Shown here: positions 33,478-42,343 of the stretch, piece by piece
Layout: the number at the start of each line of letters is the position of its first letter
Numbering within the stretch: the stretch's first letter is position 1
Assembly (NCBI GenBank): GCA_021463165.1
Contig: JAJTWY010000004.1
Span: forward strand, 62,001-126,000
From: Pyrinomonadaceae bacterium
GTDB lineage: Bacteria; Acidobacteriota; Blastocatellia; Pyrinomonadales; Pyrinomonadaceae
Length of the DNA: 64,000 bases
Direction of reading: 5' to 3'
Position numbers and translations under genes: made by a program
Notes under the pieces: generated by a model
Database searches by the model: none
Told to the model about the DNA's origin: nothing
The model's input: the letters and a program-made list of their open reading frames with translations, nothing else

Positions 33478-34203
33478 TTAACTAAGTCCTCCACCGTAAG
33501 AGGGCGGCGGTGGGTTGAGATTCGGGGTGGCGAGGGCCGGGAAGACCCGACGGTATGCCACGACCGTTGTTGCAATAATGATCGGGATAACGAAATAAAC
33601 ACCCACGCAAAGTGCCGCATAGCCGGCAAGCACGAGTAAAAAATTAACGCCGATCAATCCGGCGATGCCAGTGAAGTTCTTGAATACGGCTTTCGCACTT
33701 GTCGTAATGGCCTTGATCGGGCCAAGGCCCTTATCAACGATCAGCGGTATCGCAAAGATCATCAGTGTATGCAGCGAGACCGTGATGACGAGGAGAATGA
33801 GATCGACGAGCAAGGCTCCTATCATGATCTGCAAAAGCTCGGTTTCGCTCACTCCGCCATAGGTCGCCATTCCCGCCAGCAGTATCGGAGCATAGATCAG
33901 CCCATAAATAACGATGATAGGCAATATTATGATCGCCATTATGACTAGCCCCGGCAAAAACCACTGCATGCCTTTCCAGAGATCGTCGAAACTGACCGGA
34001 TTACCGTCGATCTTCCGTAGGTAAGCGTAGAAAGTGCCGCACATCATCGCGCCGGACGCTATCATGATCGAAACGCCACCGATCATCCCACCGACGAGCC
34101 AAATGGCGAATAGGAGCCAATAATCGCTCTTGATCAGCTCGTAGGCTTCCTTCGCACATTCAACGGGCCGGATCACGCCTGATCGTATCTCAATTTCCTG
34201 CAT
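33478..34203 (-). CDS. Multi-pass membrane protein, unknown function
   Basis: 241 residues with about five or six hydrophobic helices (for example WLLFAIWLVGGMIGGVSIM, PGLVIMAIIILPIIVIYG, and VNFLLVLAGYAALCVGVYF) and a short proline-rich tail (LNPPPPSYGGG). The layout resembles DUF4013- or GDPD-membrane-domain-like proteins, which I cannot separate from sequence alone. Spacing of 2 bp on both sides (glycogen phosphorylase upstream, ytxJ downstream) places it firmly in the operon. Confidence 0.75.
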   Translation of the reverse strand: MQEIEIRSGVIRPVECAKEAYELIKSDYWLLFAIWLVGGMIGGVSIMIASGAMMCGTFYAYLRKIDGNPVSFDDLWKGMQWFLPGLVIMAIIILPIIVIYGLIYAPILLAGMATYGGVSETELLQIMIGALLVDLILLVITVSLHTLMIFAIPLIVDKGLGPIKAITTSAKAVFKNFTGIAGLIGVNFLLVLAGYAALCVGVYFVIPIIIATTVVAYRRVFPALATPNLNPPPPSYGGGLS

Positions 34204-34205
34204 TC

Positions 34206-36410
34206 CTACTCAGCGTTGTAGATCTTGTCCAAATAATCAAGCACCATCCGGTCGCTCGAGAACTGCGGCGTCAGGGTCGCGATGGAGTTCTTCATACGGC
34301 GGACCCATTCCTCGGAGATGCCATCCGAATTTCTGGAATAGTATGCCGGTATCAGCTCGTTTTCGAGCGTAGAATACAAGGCTTCAGCATCCGCAGCATC
34401 CATTTCGTCCTCGGTGAGGCCTGCGGCGAGGTCACCGATCCCGAAGCCATTCTCGCCATTGTATCCTTCGATCCACCAGCCGTCGAGGATCGAGAAGTTA
34501 AGGACGCCATTCATGGCTGCTTTCATCCCGCTCGTGCCGCTAGCTTCCATCGGGCGACGCGGGACGTTCATCCAGACATCGACGCCTTGAACGAGATAGC
34601 GGGCTACTTCTTGGTCATAGTCCTCAATAAAGACCGCACGCCTTTGCCAATTCGAGTCGTGATTGATGCTCATCAGCTCCTGCAGTATCGTCTTGGCCGT
34701 ACGATCCTGCGGATGAGCTTTTCCCGCAAAAACGAACTGAACCGGCCGTACATCGTCATCGACCATCCTGAGCAGGCGCTCAAGGTCGGAGAACAGCAGA
34801 TCCCAACGCTTGTAGGCCGCCACCCGTCTCGCAAAACCGATCGTTAGGACGTCGGGTGAGAAGAGCCGCTTTACATTCTCGCGCTCATTGATCGTATCGT
34901 GATCGCCAGTTTCGTCTGAGCGAGTTCTCTCGCGAACAAATGCGATGAGAAGGTTCTTGAGAGTCTGATGGGCTTTCCATATCTCGCCATCGGATAGGGA
35001 ATGGATCTCCGCCGCCCAATCATCGGGGCGACGGGTCACCTCGAGCCAGTTCAGCCCCACGTTTCGCTCGTAGAGCCGCTGAAAAACCGGAGCGATCCAC
35101 GTCGGAGCGTGAACCCCGTTTGTCACAGATGTTATCGGCACTGTGTCCGGGTCAGCCATGTCCGGGAACATCTTCAGCCATAGATCGCGCGAAACTTCGC
35201 CGTGTTTTTCGCTGACACCGTTGGACGAACGGCACATCCGTATCGCGAGCGGCGTCATACCAAAGCCTTCGGCGTCATCCGAGAGATCGGCCCTTCCGAG
35301 GGCAAGAAACTCCGACTGGGTCAGCCTCAGTGATTCGATGTAGCCGGCGCTGAAACATTCCGAAAGGATCTTCGTCGGGAACACGTCGTTACCGGCTGCA
35401 ACCGGCGTGTGCGTGGTGAAAACGCACTGAGAACGAACGGTTTCTGCGGCGCCGGCGAAAGTTGTGAACTCGTTAGAAGCGAGATGTTCCCGGGCGAGTT
35501 CTAATGTGGAGAAAGCAGCGTGACCCTCGTTCAAATGAAAAACTGACGGTGAAATGCCCAGCTTTCTCAGCAGACGTACGCCGCCTATTCCCAGCAACTT
35601 TTCCTGGACGATCCGCGTCTCGGTGTCGCCACCGTAGAGATGACCGGTTATGAGGCGGTCAACATCGGAATTCTGGGGCAGATTAGAATCAAGGAGGTAG
35701 AGCGATATTCGGCCGACGCAGGCGAGCCACGCTTGGGCAGCAACCTCGCGGCCACGAATATGGACAGAGACCGTCATTCGCTCACCGTTCTCATCCCAGA
35801 CCGGCGTTAGGGCAAGCTGCGTTTCGAACACGTCGTTATAGCTTTCTTGCTGCCAGCCGTCGTGGCTGATCTTCTGACGGAAATAACCGTATCGATAAAG
35901 CAGACCGATCGCGACGAGCGGCAGGTTCAGATCGCTCGCCGATTTCAGATGATCGCCGGCGAGGATGCCGAGGCCGCCCGAATAATTCGGGAGCGAATTG
36001 TGGACGCCGTACTCCGCACAAAAATACGCGATCGGACGTTCAACCGCCGGCTTGCTGCGGTTGGCCTGCGGAACCGGCTCCCGAAGGTAAGCATCGAACT
36101 TCGCCTTAAATTCGCGCAGCCGTGCAACATAGCTCCCGTCTGCCGCCTTCTGCCAAAGGCGCAATCGCTTTACCTTCGTCAGAAAAAGCCGCGGATTCTG
36201 TTCGCACCGATCCCACAGCGATGGGTCGAGTTCGCGAAAGAGAGCCGTTCCTTCCGGCTGCCATGACCAGTAGTAATTCCACGAGAGAGCCTCAAGGGCA
36301 AGGAGATCCTCGGGAAGCTCGCGGCTGATCTCAAAGTCGGTTCTAAAAACTGTATTCTTTTCGGTACCTACGGCTGGTTGTGTAGCGATATTGGTCGTGG
36401 CCTCCGTCAT
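34206..36410 (-). CDS. glgP: Alpha-glucan (glycogen) phosphorylase, GT35
   Basis: 734 residues of the shorter, DUF3417-bearing phosphorylase type. The N-terminal part (about 30-130) has LEALSWNYYWSWQPEG. The catalytic core has YFCAEYGVHNSLPNYSGGLG, FHLNEGHAAFSTLE, TTHTPVAAGNDVF and, near the C-terminus, EASGTSGMKAAMNGVLNFS, whose Lys holds pyridoxal phosphate. It releases glucose-1-phosphate from glycogen or maltodextrin. Its stop is 2 bp before the membrane protein gene. The link between a glucan enzyme and the redox genes downstream is unexplained. Confidence 0.93.
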   Translation of the reverse strand: MTEATTNIATQPAVGTEKNTVFRTDFEISRELPEDLLALEALSWNYYWSWQPEGTALFRELDPSLWDRCEQNPRLFLTKVKRLRLWQKAADGSYVARLREFKAKFDAYLREPVPQANRSKPAVERPIAYFCAEYGVHNSLPNYSGGLGILAGDHLKSASDLNLPLVAIGLLYRYGYFRQKISHDGWQQESYNDVFETQLALTPVWDENGERMTVSVHIRGREVAAQAWLACVGRISLYLLDSNLPQNSDVDRLITGHLYGGDTETRIVQEKLLGIGGVRLLRKLGISPSVFHLNEGHAAFSTLELAREHLASNEFTTFAGAAETVRSQCVFTTHTPVAAGNDVFPTKILSECFSAGYIESLRLTQSEFLALGRADLSDDAEGFGMTPLAIRMCRSSNGVSEKHGEVSRDLWLKMFPDMADPDTVPITSVTNGVHAPTWIAPVFQRLYERNVGLNWLEVTRRPDDWAAEIHSLSDGEIWKAHQTLKNLLIAFVRERTRSDETGDHDTINERENVKRLFSPDVLTIGFARRVAAYKRWDLLFSDLERLLRMVDDDVRPVQFVFAGKAHPQDRTAKTILQELMSINHDSNWQRRAVFIEDYDQEVARYLVQGVDVWMNVPRRPMEASGTSGMKAAMNGVLNFSILDGWWIEGYNGENGFGIGDLAAGLTEDEMDAADAEALYSTLENELIPAYYSRNSDGISEEWVRRMKNSIATLTPQFSSDRMVLDYLDKIYNAE

Positions 36411-36467
36411 TTGTCGCGTTGAAACGGGTATCCAACGAATATAAACGATGCGGTACCTCCTATCAAA

Positions 36468-37157
36468 CTACACCGGCTGCGAGCCGACATTTTGTCGCCC
36501 ATCGCCAAGTCGGCCGGCGGGCATCAACCGATAGTGAGCCGCGACGAGAACGCCAAATCCGGAACCGAGGACCACTAACAAGCCTGTTATTTTCAAATAG
36601 TTGGAAAAATTACCGAGACCCAACTGCCACCAGATCACACCCATCACGACGCCGCCGGCGGCGAAGAACGCCGGGATCTTTAGAAACGCAAGCTTGAGCC
36701 TTTGTGTGCTATCGATCCGCGGTTGAAAGAGAATTGGCTTCAAGCGGTCGTACTCCCATGCCGTCAGGTAGGTCGCGGCCAACGCCATCAGGATCGTGAT
36801 AACCCAGGTTCCGACGAATCCTACGGATGAGGTCAATACGGCGATGTTCACAATGATCGGCAGAAACAAAAGGGCTCCCAAATGAGACGTTCGCGGGATG
36901 AGGAGCAGTATTGCCGCTATCAACTGGGCCCAGCCGATGAACTGGTAGTAAAAGCCCGTTTGATACAGGGCATTGAAATAATGCCCGACCGGGTTTGAAT
37001 CAGGCAGCACCGTGAACGGCTTATTCAATATCTTCGTGATGCTTGGCGGTATGAATCCGATGGCGAGAAGTACCCGCGTAAACGCAGTAAAGAGCTGCAG
37101 CCACCAGCGTCGGGTAACGGCCACATGGAGATCGTCTAGTGTTTGTTCGAGTCGCAT
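36468..37157 (-). CDS. DoxX family membrane protein
   Basis: 229 residues with about six hydrophobic segments. The DoxX-type core is visible in FTRVLLAIGFIPPSITKILN, FYYQFIGWAQLIAAILLLIP and LGALLFLPIIVNIAVLTSS. DoxX-like proteins act in quinone-linked or oxidative-stress membrane complexes in some bacteria; this one cannot be assigned further. It is the first gene of the minus-strand run that ends with the small zinc-ribbon gene, 57 bp ahead of glgP and divergent from mtnA. Confidence 0.85.
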   Translation of the reverse strand: MRLEQTLDDLHVAVTRRWWLQLFTAFTRVLLAIGFIPPSITKILNKPFTVLPDSNPVGHYFNALYQTGFYYQFIGWAQLIAAILLLIPRTSHLGALLFLPIIVNIAVLTSSVGFVGTWVITILMALAATYLTAWEYDRLKPILFQPRIDSTQRLKLAFLKIPAFFAAGGVVMGVIWWQLGLGNFSNYLKITGLLVVLGSGFGVLVAAHYRLMPAGRLGDGRQNVGSQPV

Positions 37158-37324
37158 AATGAATAAAGACCGCCCGCGTTTCCTTCAGGCTTATGTCTCA
37201 TGGTTACGAACAAAAGGGGGAAATAAGTTCGGAGTATTTGAGCGATCCGATGATATTTCTTAACATTTGAATTCCGTGGTCATCCGGAAAACCAGCCGCT
37301 ACCGCAAGAGGTTGTGACAAAAAT

Positions 37325-38380
37325 ATGAAACTCGATATCATCCCGGTAAAATGGTCCGACGAAGGCGTCCTCATGCTCGACCAGCGTTTGCTGCCGACCG
37401 AGGAGAAATGGCTGACGCTCAGAACGTATGAAGATGTTGCTGCCGGCATCAGGGACATGGTCGTTCGCGGCGCACCGGCGATCGGGGTCTCGGCCGCATA
37501 CGGAATGGCCCTGGGGGCAAAGAACTTCGTCGGCACCGCCGTTGCGGATCTAGAGGACGAACTCGACTTCGTTGGCGAAACGCTGGCGAAAACTCGCCCG
37601 ACCGCAGTGAACCTTTTCTGGGCCATCGACCGGATGAAAGCGACCTTTCAAAAGGCAAAAGCGGAAGGGAAGTCGGTCAGCGACATTAAGAAGGAACTTC
37701 TTGAAGACGCAAAAGCCATCCACGACGAAGATATCGAGGCCCAACGCCTGATCGCCCATTTCGGCGGCCAATTGCTCAACGACAACGACACTGTTTTGAC
37801 ACATTGCAACGCCGGGGCGCTCGCCACCGGAGGCGTCTGGGGGACTGCTCTAGGGGTTATCCGCGGAGCGGTTGACCAAGGCAAGACGATCGCCGTCGTG
37901 GCCGACGAAACGAGGCCCTACCTGCAAGGCGCCCGACTCACCGCTTGGGAACTGATGGAAGACGACATTCCCGTCACGCTCATCACCGACAACATGAGCG
38001 GCCACGTGATGAAGAGCGGAAAGATCAAGGCCGTCGTCGTGGGCTCAGACCGCATCGCGGCAAACGGCGATGTCGCCAACAAGATAGGCACCTATATGGT
38101 TGCGGTGCTGGCCCACCGCCACAATATCCCTTTTTACGTCGCGGCACCGCTCTCGACCGTCGACCTCAACTGCCCCACCGGCGACGACATCCCGATCGAA
38201 GAAAGGGGCCGTGAAGAGGTGACCCACGTCAAAGGCCAGCAACTGGCGCCCGAGGGTGTCGGAATCACTAACTACGGATTCGATGTGACCCCGAACGAGC
38301 TGGTAACCGCCATAATCACCGAAAAAGGCGTTGCCAGAGCACCCTATGTCTACAGCCTAAAAGCGCAATTCGACCAGTAA
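37325..38380 (+). CDS. mtnA: S-methyl-5-thioribose-1-phosphate isomerase
   Basis: 351 residues, the usual length. It has the signatures [54 protein letters not shown] (catalytic Cys), [17 protein letters not shown] and [20 protein letters not shown] (catalytic Asp). It converts methylthioribose-1-phosphate to methylthioribulose-1-phosphate in methionine salvage. No other salvage gene adjoins it, so the pathway is scattered or MtnA works alone in 5'-methylthioadenosine disposal. Confidence 0.96.
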   Translation: MKLDIIPVKWSDEGVLMLDQRLLPTEEKWLTLRTYEDVAAGIRDMVVRGAPAIGVSAAYGMALGAKNFVGTAVADLEDELDFVGETLAKTRPTAVNLFWAIDRMKATFQKAKAEGKSVSDIKKELLEDAKAIHDEDIEAQRLIAHFGGQLLNDNDTVLTHCNAGALATGGVWGTALGVIRGAVDQGKTIAVVADETRPYLQGARLTAWELMEDDIPVTLITDNMSGHVMKSGKIKAVVVGSDRIAANGDVANKIGTYMVAVLAHRHNIPFYVAAPLSTVDLNCPTGDDIPIEERGREEVTHVKGQQLAPEGVGITNYGFDVTPNELVTAIITEKGVARAPYVYSLKAQFDQ

Positions 38381-38419
38381 TTTACTGATCGAACTGGAAT
38401 TTCGTGGTATCATAGCAGA

Positions 38420-38635
38420 ATGGAAAGCGGTGTTGCCAAATTCCAGATCTTAATGGAGCTAAGACGCCTTGGCGAGCGAGCTTTTCTCTACAAACTTCGT
38501 AAAGAACAACCTGATCTTTCTGAGGAACAGATAAACGAAGAGTTGACCAAATGGTACCAAACGCGCCCGGGTGCTGAGCATGGCGACGGAGTTGGGATCA
38601 TTGGTGACATTTCTCGATTCGAAAAACAAAATTGA
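38420..38635 (+). CDS. Small protein paired with an AbiEii-like nucleotidyltransferase
   Basis: 71 residues, helical and charged (LMELRRLGERAFLYKLRKEQ then a Trp-containing WYQTRPGAEHGD). No signal peptide. It overlaps the nucleotidyltransferase start by 4 bp, so the two are translated together. It could be the antitoxin half of a type IV toxin-antitoxin-like pair, but the order and small size also fit a substrate adapter. No named family recognised. Confidence 0.6.
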   Translation: MESGVAKFQILMELRRLGERAFLYKLRKEQPDLSEEQINEELTKWYQTRPGAEHGDGVGIIGDISRFEKQN

Positions 38636-39225
38636 TAGACCATCTCGAAGAGTATGTGAAATTGGTCGCATCACATCTTCGTGAGCTAGACGTAGGGTTC
38701 GCGTTGGTAGGCGGTATTGCTGTTTCTATGCGAACAACCGAGCGGTTTACCAAGGACGTTGATTTTGCAGTTTCGGTTTCATCCGATGACCAAGCGGAGT
38801 TGATCGTAAACGCTCTTCGAAGAGCAGGTCTTCGAATCGCCATGTTTCTTGACAAGAATGATGGCGGACTAATGGCAGTCAGACTCAAATCTGGAGCGGA
38901 GTTTGAGATTTACGTCGATCTTCTTTTTGCGACATCAGGAATCGAAAGCGAAGTAGTGGCAAGTGCCACGAAGATGGAAATATTTCCGGGCTTTATTGAT
39001 CGGCTTGCAACGCTTCCATCACTGGTTGCAATGAAAGTACTTTCAGCAGATTGGAAAAATCGTCCTCAGGACGTACTCGATATCCAGAATCTTCTTAACG
39101 TAGCCTCTGAGTCCGACATCCATGAATGTCGCCAACTGCTAAGTCTCATTACCGAGCGTGGCTTCAACCGAAACAAAGATCTCCAAAAGGACCTCGACGG
39201 CTACATCGAGCAATTCAAAGCCTAG
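38632..39225 (+). CDS. AbiEii-like nucleotidyltransferase
   Basis: 197 residues of the PF08843-like fold. The active-site motif is ALVGGIAVSMRTTERFTKDV followed by DFAV, giving the Gly-Gly and the Asp pair, with a third acidic position in YVDLLFA. A conserved Lys lies in LVAMKVLSAD, and DVLDIQNLL follows. The start is TTG (38632) overlapping the upstream stop, as no ATG is well placed before the GG motif. AbiEii-type enzymes act in toxin-antitoxin and phage-exclusion systems; here the function is open. Confidence 0.8.
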   Translation: MIDHLEEYVKLVASHLRELDVGFALVGGIAVSMRTTERFTKDVDFAVSVSSDDQAELIVNALRRAGLRIAMFLDKNDGGLMAVRLKSGAEFEIYVDLLFATSGIESEVVASATKMEIFPGFIDRLATLPSLVAMKVLSADWKNRPQDVLDIQNLLNVASESDIHECRQLLSLITERGFNRNKDLQKDLDGYIEQFKA

Positions 39226-39329
39226 ATTCTGCGCTTTCTACCTTTGACTATTGAATCCGTTGTAGAGGCTGCAGTTATCGAACGTCGCAGAACGGTATTA
39301 TATTTCGGCTCTCGTTCGGGAGAGATGAC

Positions 39330-40118
39330 TTATCGAGTGAAATTAAGATCCGACGCCTTCCATGCTGCGTTGCTGAAGAAATAGCTTCGGCGGCCGGTTC
39401 TCATGCCTTCGAATCGGCCTTCGGCGAGGGAGATGCCGTAACTTCCGCGGCATAACGGTTCGGCCCAGTCGTTGCCGCTTTTCAGGTAATTCTTGATCTT
39501 CTCGCTGTCGGCGCCCATCTGGAAGACCATGGGAACCGCCTCGGCGACGGGCATGTCCGATAGCCATGTTCCCTCAACGCACCACGAAGCAAGAGCGGTC
39601 ATCGTAAGAGGGACGTTCTCAGGTAGCCGAGCCCTCAGGTCCAGCATCATAGCGTGGTAGAACCCGCGTTCCGACACGGTGGCGTCAAAATCTATCTGGA
39701 CGGCCTTCACGTTTGGCAGATCGAGTGTCGAGAGTATGATCGAGATGAGTTTGCCGCGCATTTCAGCATCGAATTGGGGCCGCTCGAACGTGCCCTTTGC
39801 GGGTTCAATACGCGTGACGGCGATCATGTACGTTCCGGGAGCGACCTCGAGCGGCTGGCGGCGGGGTTTCGGCGCGACCGTGTCTTTTTCGAGGAAGACG
39901 GTCTGAGCTAGGAACGCCACGCCAAATTCGTTGGGGTCGAGAAAACGAAGGTCTTCGGGCCGTTCCCAGGCCCAGAGGATCTTCTGGGGCATTCCCAAGA
40001 GACGATCGGTGTCGATCTCGCGAAGTGGTGACTTGCATGACGAGAGGATGCAGGACGCGATCAGTACTAAGGCGGAAACACGACCGGTAGGGAGTGTGTT
40101 TTGCGGCCGAGGGATCAC
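39330..40118 (-). CDS. DUF3142-type lipoprotein, unknown function
   Basis: 262 residues. A GTG start gives an N-terminus with a short basic segment, a hydrophobic stretch (VSALVLIASCILSSC) and a lipobox-like ILSSC whose Cys could be lipidated (about residue 28). The mature part resembles DUF3142: an Asp-rich segment (KAVQIDFDATVSERGFY), WAWERPEDLRFLDP, and a helix-strand pattern suggesting a TIM-barrel-like fold. The start lies close to a long inverted repeat (arm at 40071-40098), so the signal peptide is encoded by repeat sequence. Convergent with the nucleotidyltransferase gene. Confidence 0.7.
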   Translation of the reverse strand: MIPRPQNTLPTGRVSALVLIASCILSSCKSPLREIDTDRLLGMPQKILWAWERPEDLRFLDPNEFGVAFLAQTVFLEKDTVAPKPRRQPLEVAPGTYMIAVTRIEPAKGTFERPQFDAEMRGKLISIILSTLDLPNVKAVQIDFDATVSERGFYHAMMLDLRARLPENVPLTMTALASWCVEGTWLSDMPVAEAVPMVFQMGADSEKIKNYLKSGNDWAEPLCRGSYGISLAEGRFEGMRTGRRSYFFSNAAWKASDLNFTR

Positions 40119-40205
40119 ACGATGAGTCTAACATGCTGCGTTCGAACTGCGGAGCGAGTCTATGTCCCCATTTTCGACACGCTCCCTACCGGTCGTGTTT
40201 CGGCC
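40071..40205. repeat. 28-bp imperfect inverted repeat flanking a 79-bp loop
   Basis: The arms are 40071-40098 (GGCGGAAACACGACCGGTAG then GGAGTGTG) and 40178-40205 (CACGCTCCCTACCGGTCGTG then TTTCGGCC). They match in 26 of 28 positions. The core AAACACGACCGGTAGGGAG is too regular for chance. The left arm is inside the 5' end of the DUF3142 gene and the right arm is in the leader of the ETF-QO gene. It resembles a REP/MITE-like dispersed element. Confidence 0.8.
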
Positions 40206-40294
40206 TTTTGTTTGCTAAACTGTTGGCAACTGAATGGTGATTCATTAAATAATGAACAGGCCGCCCCTTGAAGCAGGCGGCCCTGAAGGAGCTT

Positions 40295-42025
40295 ATGAGC
40301 GAACGCGAACAGGTGCCGATGGATGTGGTTTTTGTGGGGGCCGGGCCGGCTAACTTGGCCGCTGCCCTGCATCTAAAAAACAAGGTCAAGGAACACGACG
40401 AGCTGGTTGAAAAGGGCTTCAAGCCGGGACGGACTATCGGCGATCTTGAGATCGCGATCGTCGAGAAGGGCTCGTTTGTCGGAGCGCATATTCTGTCGGG
40501 CGCGGTAATGGACCCGATCGCTATCCGCGAGTTGATGCCGGATTTTGTTGCTCAAGGGTGTCCGGTCGATACCGTTGTGACCGAGGATGCCTTCTGGTAT
40601 CTAACTGAAAAGAAGGGAATTAATGCCCCGCTCGTTCCACCGCCGCTGAAGAACAAGGGCAAGTATATCGTTAGTCTAAGTAAGATCTGCGAATGGCTCA
40701 GCGAGAAATGCGAAGAGGCCGGGATCAATATCTTTCCTGAGTTTCCAGCTGCCGAAGTTTTGTATGACGAAAACGACGCAGTGATCGGTGTCCGTACCGG
40801 CGATAAAGGTATCGACAAGGAAGGTCACAAAAAGCCGAATTTCGAGCCCGGGGTCGATCTCCTGGCAAAGGTCACCGTACTTGGCGAAGGTTCACGCGGA
40901 TCGCTGGCAAAGCAGGTCATCGCAAGACTCGGGCTGGATGAGGGCAAAGAGCCGATGGTGTATTCGCTGGGTGTAAAGGAACTGTGGGAGGTGCCGGCCG
41001 GCAATTTCGCGGAAGGTAAGGTCGTTCACACACTCGGCTTTCCTTCCGACACAAGAACTTACGGCGGAGGCTGGATCTATGGCCTGAAGGACAACATGAT
41101 AAGCATCGGCTATGTCACCGGCCTCGATTACGAGGATCCATTGATCGACCCGCACGCCGAGTTTCAGAAATTCAAGACCCATCCGATGGTTGCAGCCGTG
41201 CTTGCCGGCGGCAAGATGATCAAATACGGTGCTAAGACGATCAATACCGGCGGCTACTGGACGATGCCCAGGTTGTACGCAGACGGTGTCTTGCTCGTCG
41301 GCGATTCCGCCTCGATGCTTAATGGCCAGAGAATAAAAGGGATCCATACTGCGATGAAATCAGGAATGTTGGCTGCCGAGGCGATCGTCGGAGCATTCGA
41401 ACACGAAGATTTCACTTCAAAGACACTGCGGCATTTCGAGGAAAAGGTGAATCTGAGTTGGATCTATGACGAACTTCACCCCGTGCGTAATTTCCATGCC
41501 GCCTTCCAGAAGGGCCGATGGTCGGCTCTTGTGAATACCGGGCTTCAATTCCTGACAAAGGGCCTTGCATGGGGCTTTATGCCGCAGGAACATCACGTTG
41601 CGGGCCATGAACGAATGCAGAACCTGAATGGCAACGCCCGGGTTGGTGGTTTTGGGCCTTCAGACCATTTGAAGGACGAGCGTTATGCGAGTGTTGAGTT
41701 TGACAAGCAACTTACCTTCGATAAGGTCACCGATGTCTTTTACGGTGCGGTGGCTCACGATGAGGACCAGCCTTCGCACCTGCACGTTCTTGATACGGAG
41801 ATCTGCGCTACGCGGTGCGCCGAGGAATATGGCAATCCCTGCCAGCGTTTCTGCCCGGCGGCGGTCTATGAGATGGAAGAGAATGCTTCAACGAATCGCA
41901 AAGAACTGAAGGTGAACTTCTCTAATTGTGTCCATTGCAAGACCTGCGACATTGCCGATCCGTATCAGATCATAAACTGGGTTACACCGGAAGGCGGCGG
42001 AGGGCCGAATTATAAGGGGATGTAG
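40295..42025 (+). CDS. Electron transfer flavoprotein-ubiquinone oxidoreductase
   Basis: About 576 residues. FAD-binding motif near the N-terminus (VFVGAGPANLAAALHL), family blocks VEKGSFVGAHILSGAVMDP, SIGYVTGLDYEDPLIDP and DGVLLVGDSASMLNGQRIKG, and a C-terminal [4Fe-4S] ferredoxin-like part with Cys in RCAEEYGNPCQRFCPA and NCVHCKTCDIADP. It passes electrons from electron-transfer flavoprotein to the membrane quinone pool. I chose ATG 40295, preceded by GAAGGA at 5 bases; the open frame back to TTG 40268 is unsupported. No ETF gene adjoins. A terminator shared with rpoZ follows. Confidence 0.94.
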   Translation: MSEREQVPMDVVFVGAGPANLAAALHLKNKVKEHDELVEKGFKPGRTIGDLEIAIVEKGSFVGAHILSGAVMDPIAIRELMPDFVAQGCPVDTVVTEDAFWYLTEKKGINAPLVPPPLKNKGKYIVSLSKICEWLSEKCEEAGINIFPEFPAAEVLYDENDAVIGVRTGDKGIDKEGHKKPNFEPGVDLLAKVTVLGEGSRGSLAKQVIARLGLDEGKEPMVYSLGVKELWEVPAGNFAEGKVVHTLGFPSDTRTYGGGWIYGLKDNMISIGYVTGLDYEDPLIDPHAEFQKFKTHPMVAAVLAGGKMIKYGAKTINTGGYWTMPRLYADGVLLVGDSASMLNGQRIKGIHTAMKSGMLAAEAIVGAFEHEDFTSKTLRHFEEKVNLSWIYDELHPVRNFHAAFQKGRWSALVNTGLQFLTKGLAWGFMPQEHHVAGHERMQNLNGNARVGGFGPSDHLKDERYASVEFDKQLTFDKVTDVFYGAVAHDEDQPSHLHVLDTEICATRCAEEYGNPCQRFCPAAVYEMEENASTNRKELKVNFSNCVHCKTCDIADPYQIINWVTPEGGGGPNYKGM

Positions 42026-42050
42026 CCGGGTATATCCGGTCAGCTAATTG

Positions 42051-42088
42051 AAAAAAAGGCCGCGATGATAGCATCACGGCCTTTTTCG
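42051..42088. terminator. Bidirectional intrinsic terminator between ETF-QO and rpoZ
   Basis: A-rich AAAAAAAGGCCG pairs with CGGCCTTTTT, with an inner GATG/CATC stem. It gives a T-tract on both strands and can end both converging transcripts. Confidence 0.85.
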
Positions 42089-42105
42089 ATATGGTTCAAA
42101 ACAAG

Positions 42106-42336
42106 TTAGCTTTCGAGGATCTCGAAATTGACCTTCTTTTCTTTGAACTCCTTCATCGCGATCCTTGTTGCCTTAGTTTTCCTTATATCCATATCGACCC
42201 GCGGCTGGGCTCCCCGCTGAAGCTGTTTGCTGCGCTGTGCCGCGAGAATGATCATTCGGTATTTCGAATCGATCGCGGGCGGATCTATCACTTCTTCGGT
42301 TTCAGTTTCTTCGATTTCTTCGTTCTCGTCGACCAT
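42106..42336 (-). CDS. rpoZ: DNA-directed RNA polymerase omega subunit
   Basis: 76 residues from the ATG at 42336 (MVDENEEIEE). The omega signature is SKYRMIILAAQRSKQLQRGA and the C-terminus reads KATRIAMKEFKEKKVNFEIL. Omega assists assembly of RNA polymerase. A longer frame to 42375 is open, but would overlap gmk and add residues not seen in the family. The ATG lies 7 bp after the gmk stop, giving the conserved gmk-rpoZ order. Confidence 0.93.
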   Translation of the reverse strand: MVDENEEIEETETEEVIDPPAIDSKYRMIILAAQRSKQLQRGAQPRVDMDIRKTKATRIAMKEFKEKKVNFEILES

Positions 42337-42343
42337 AGTTTCG

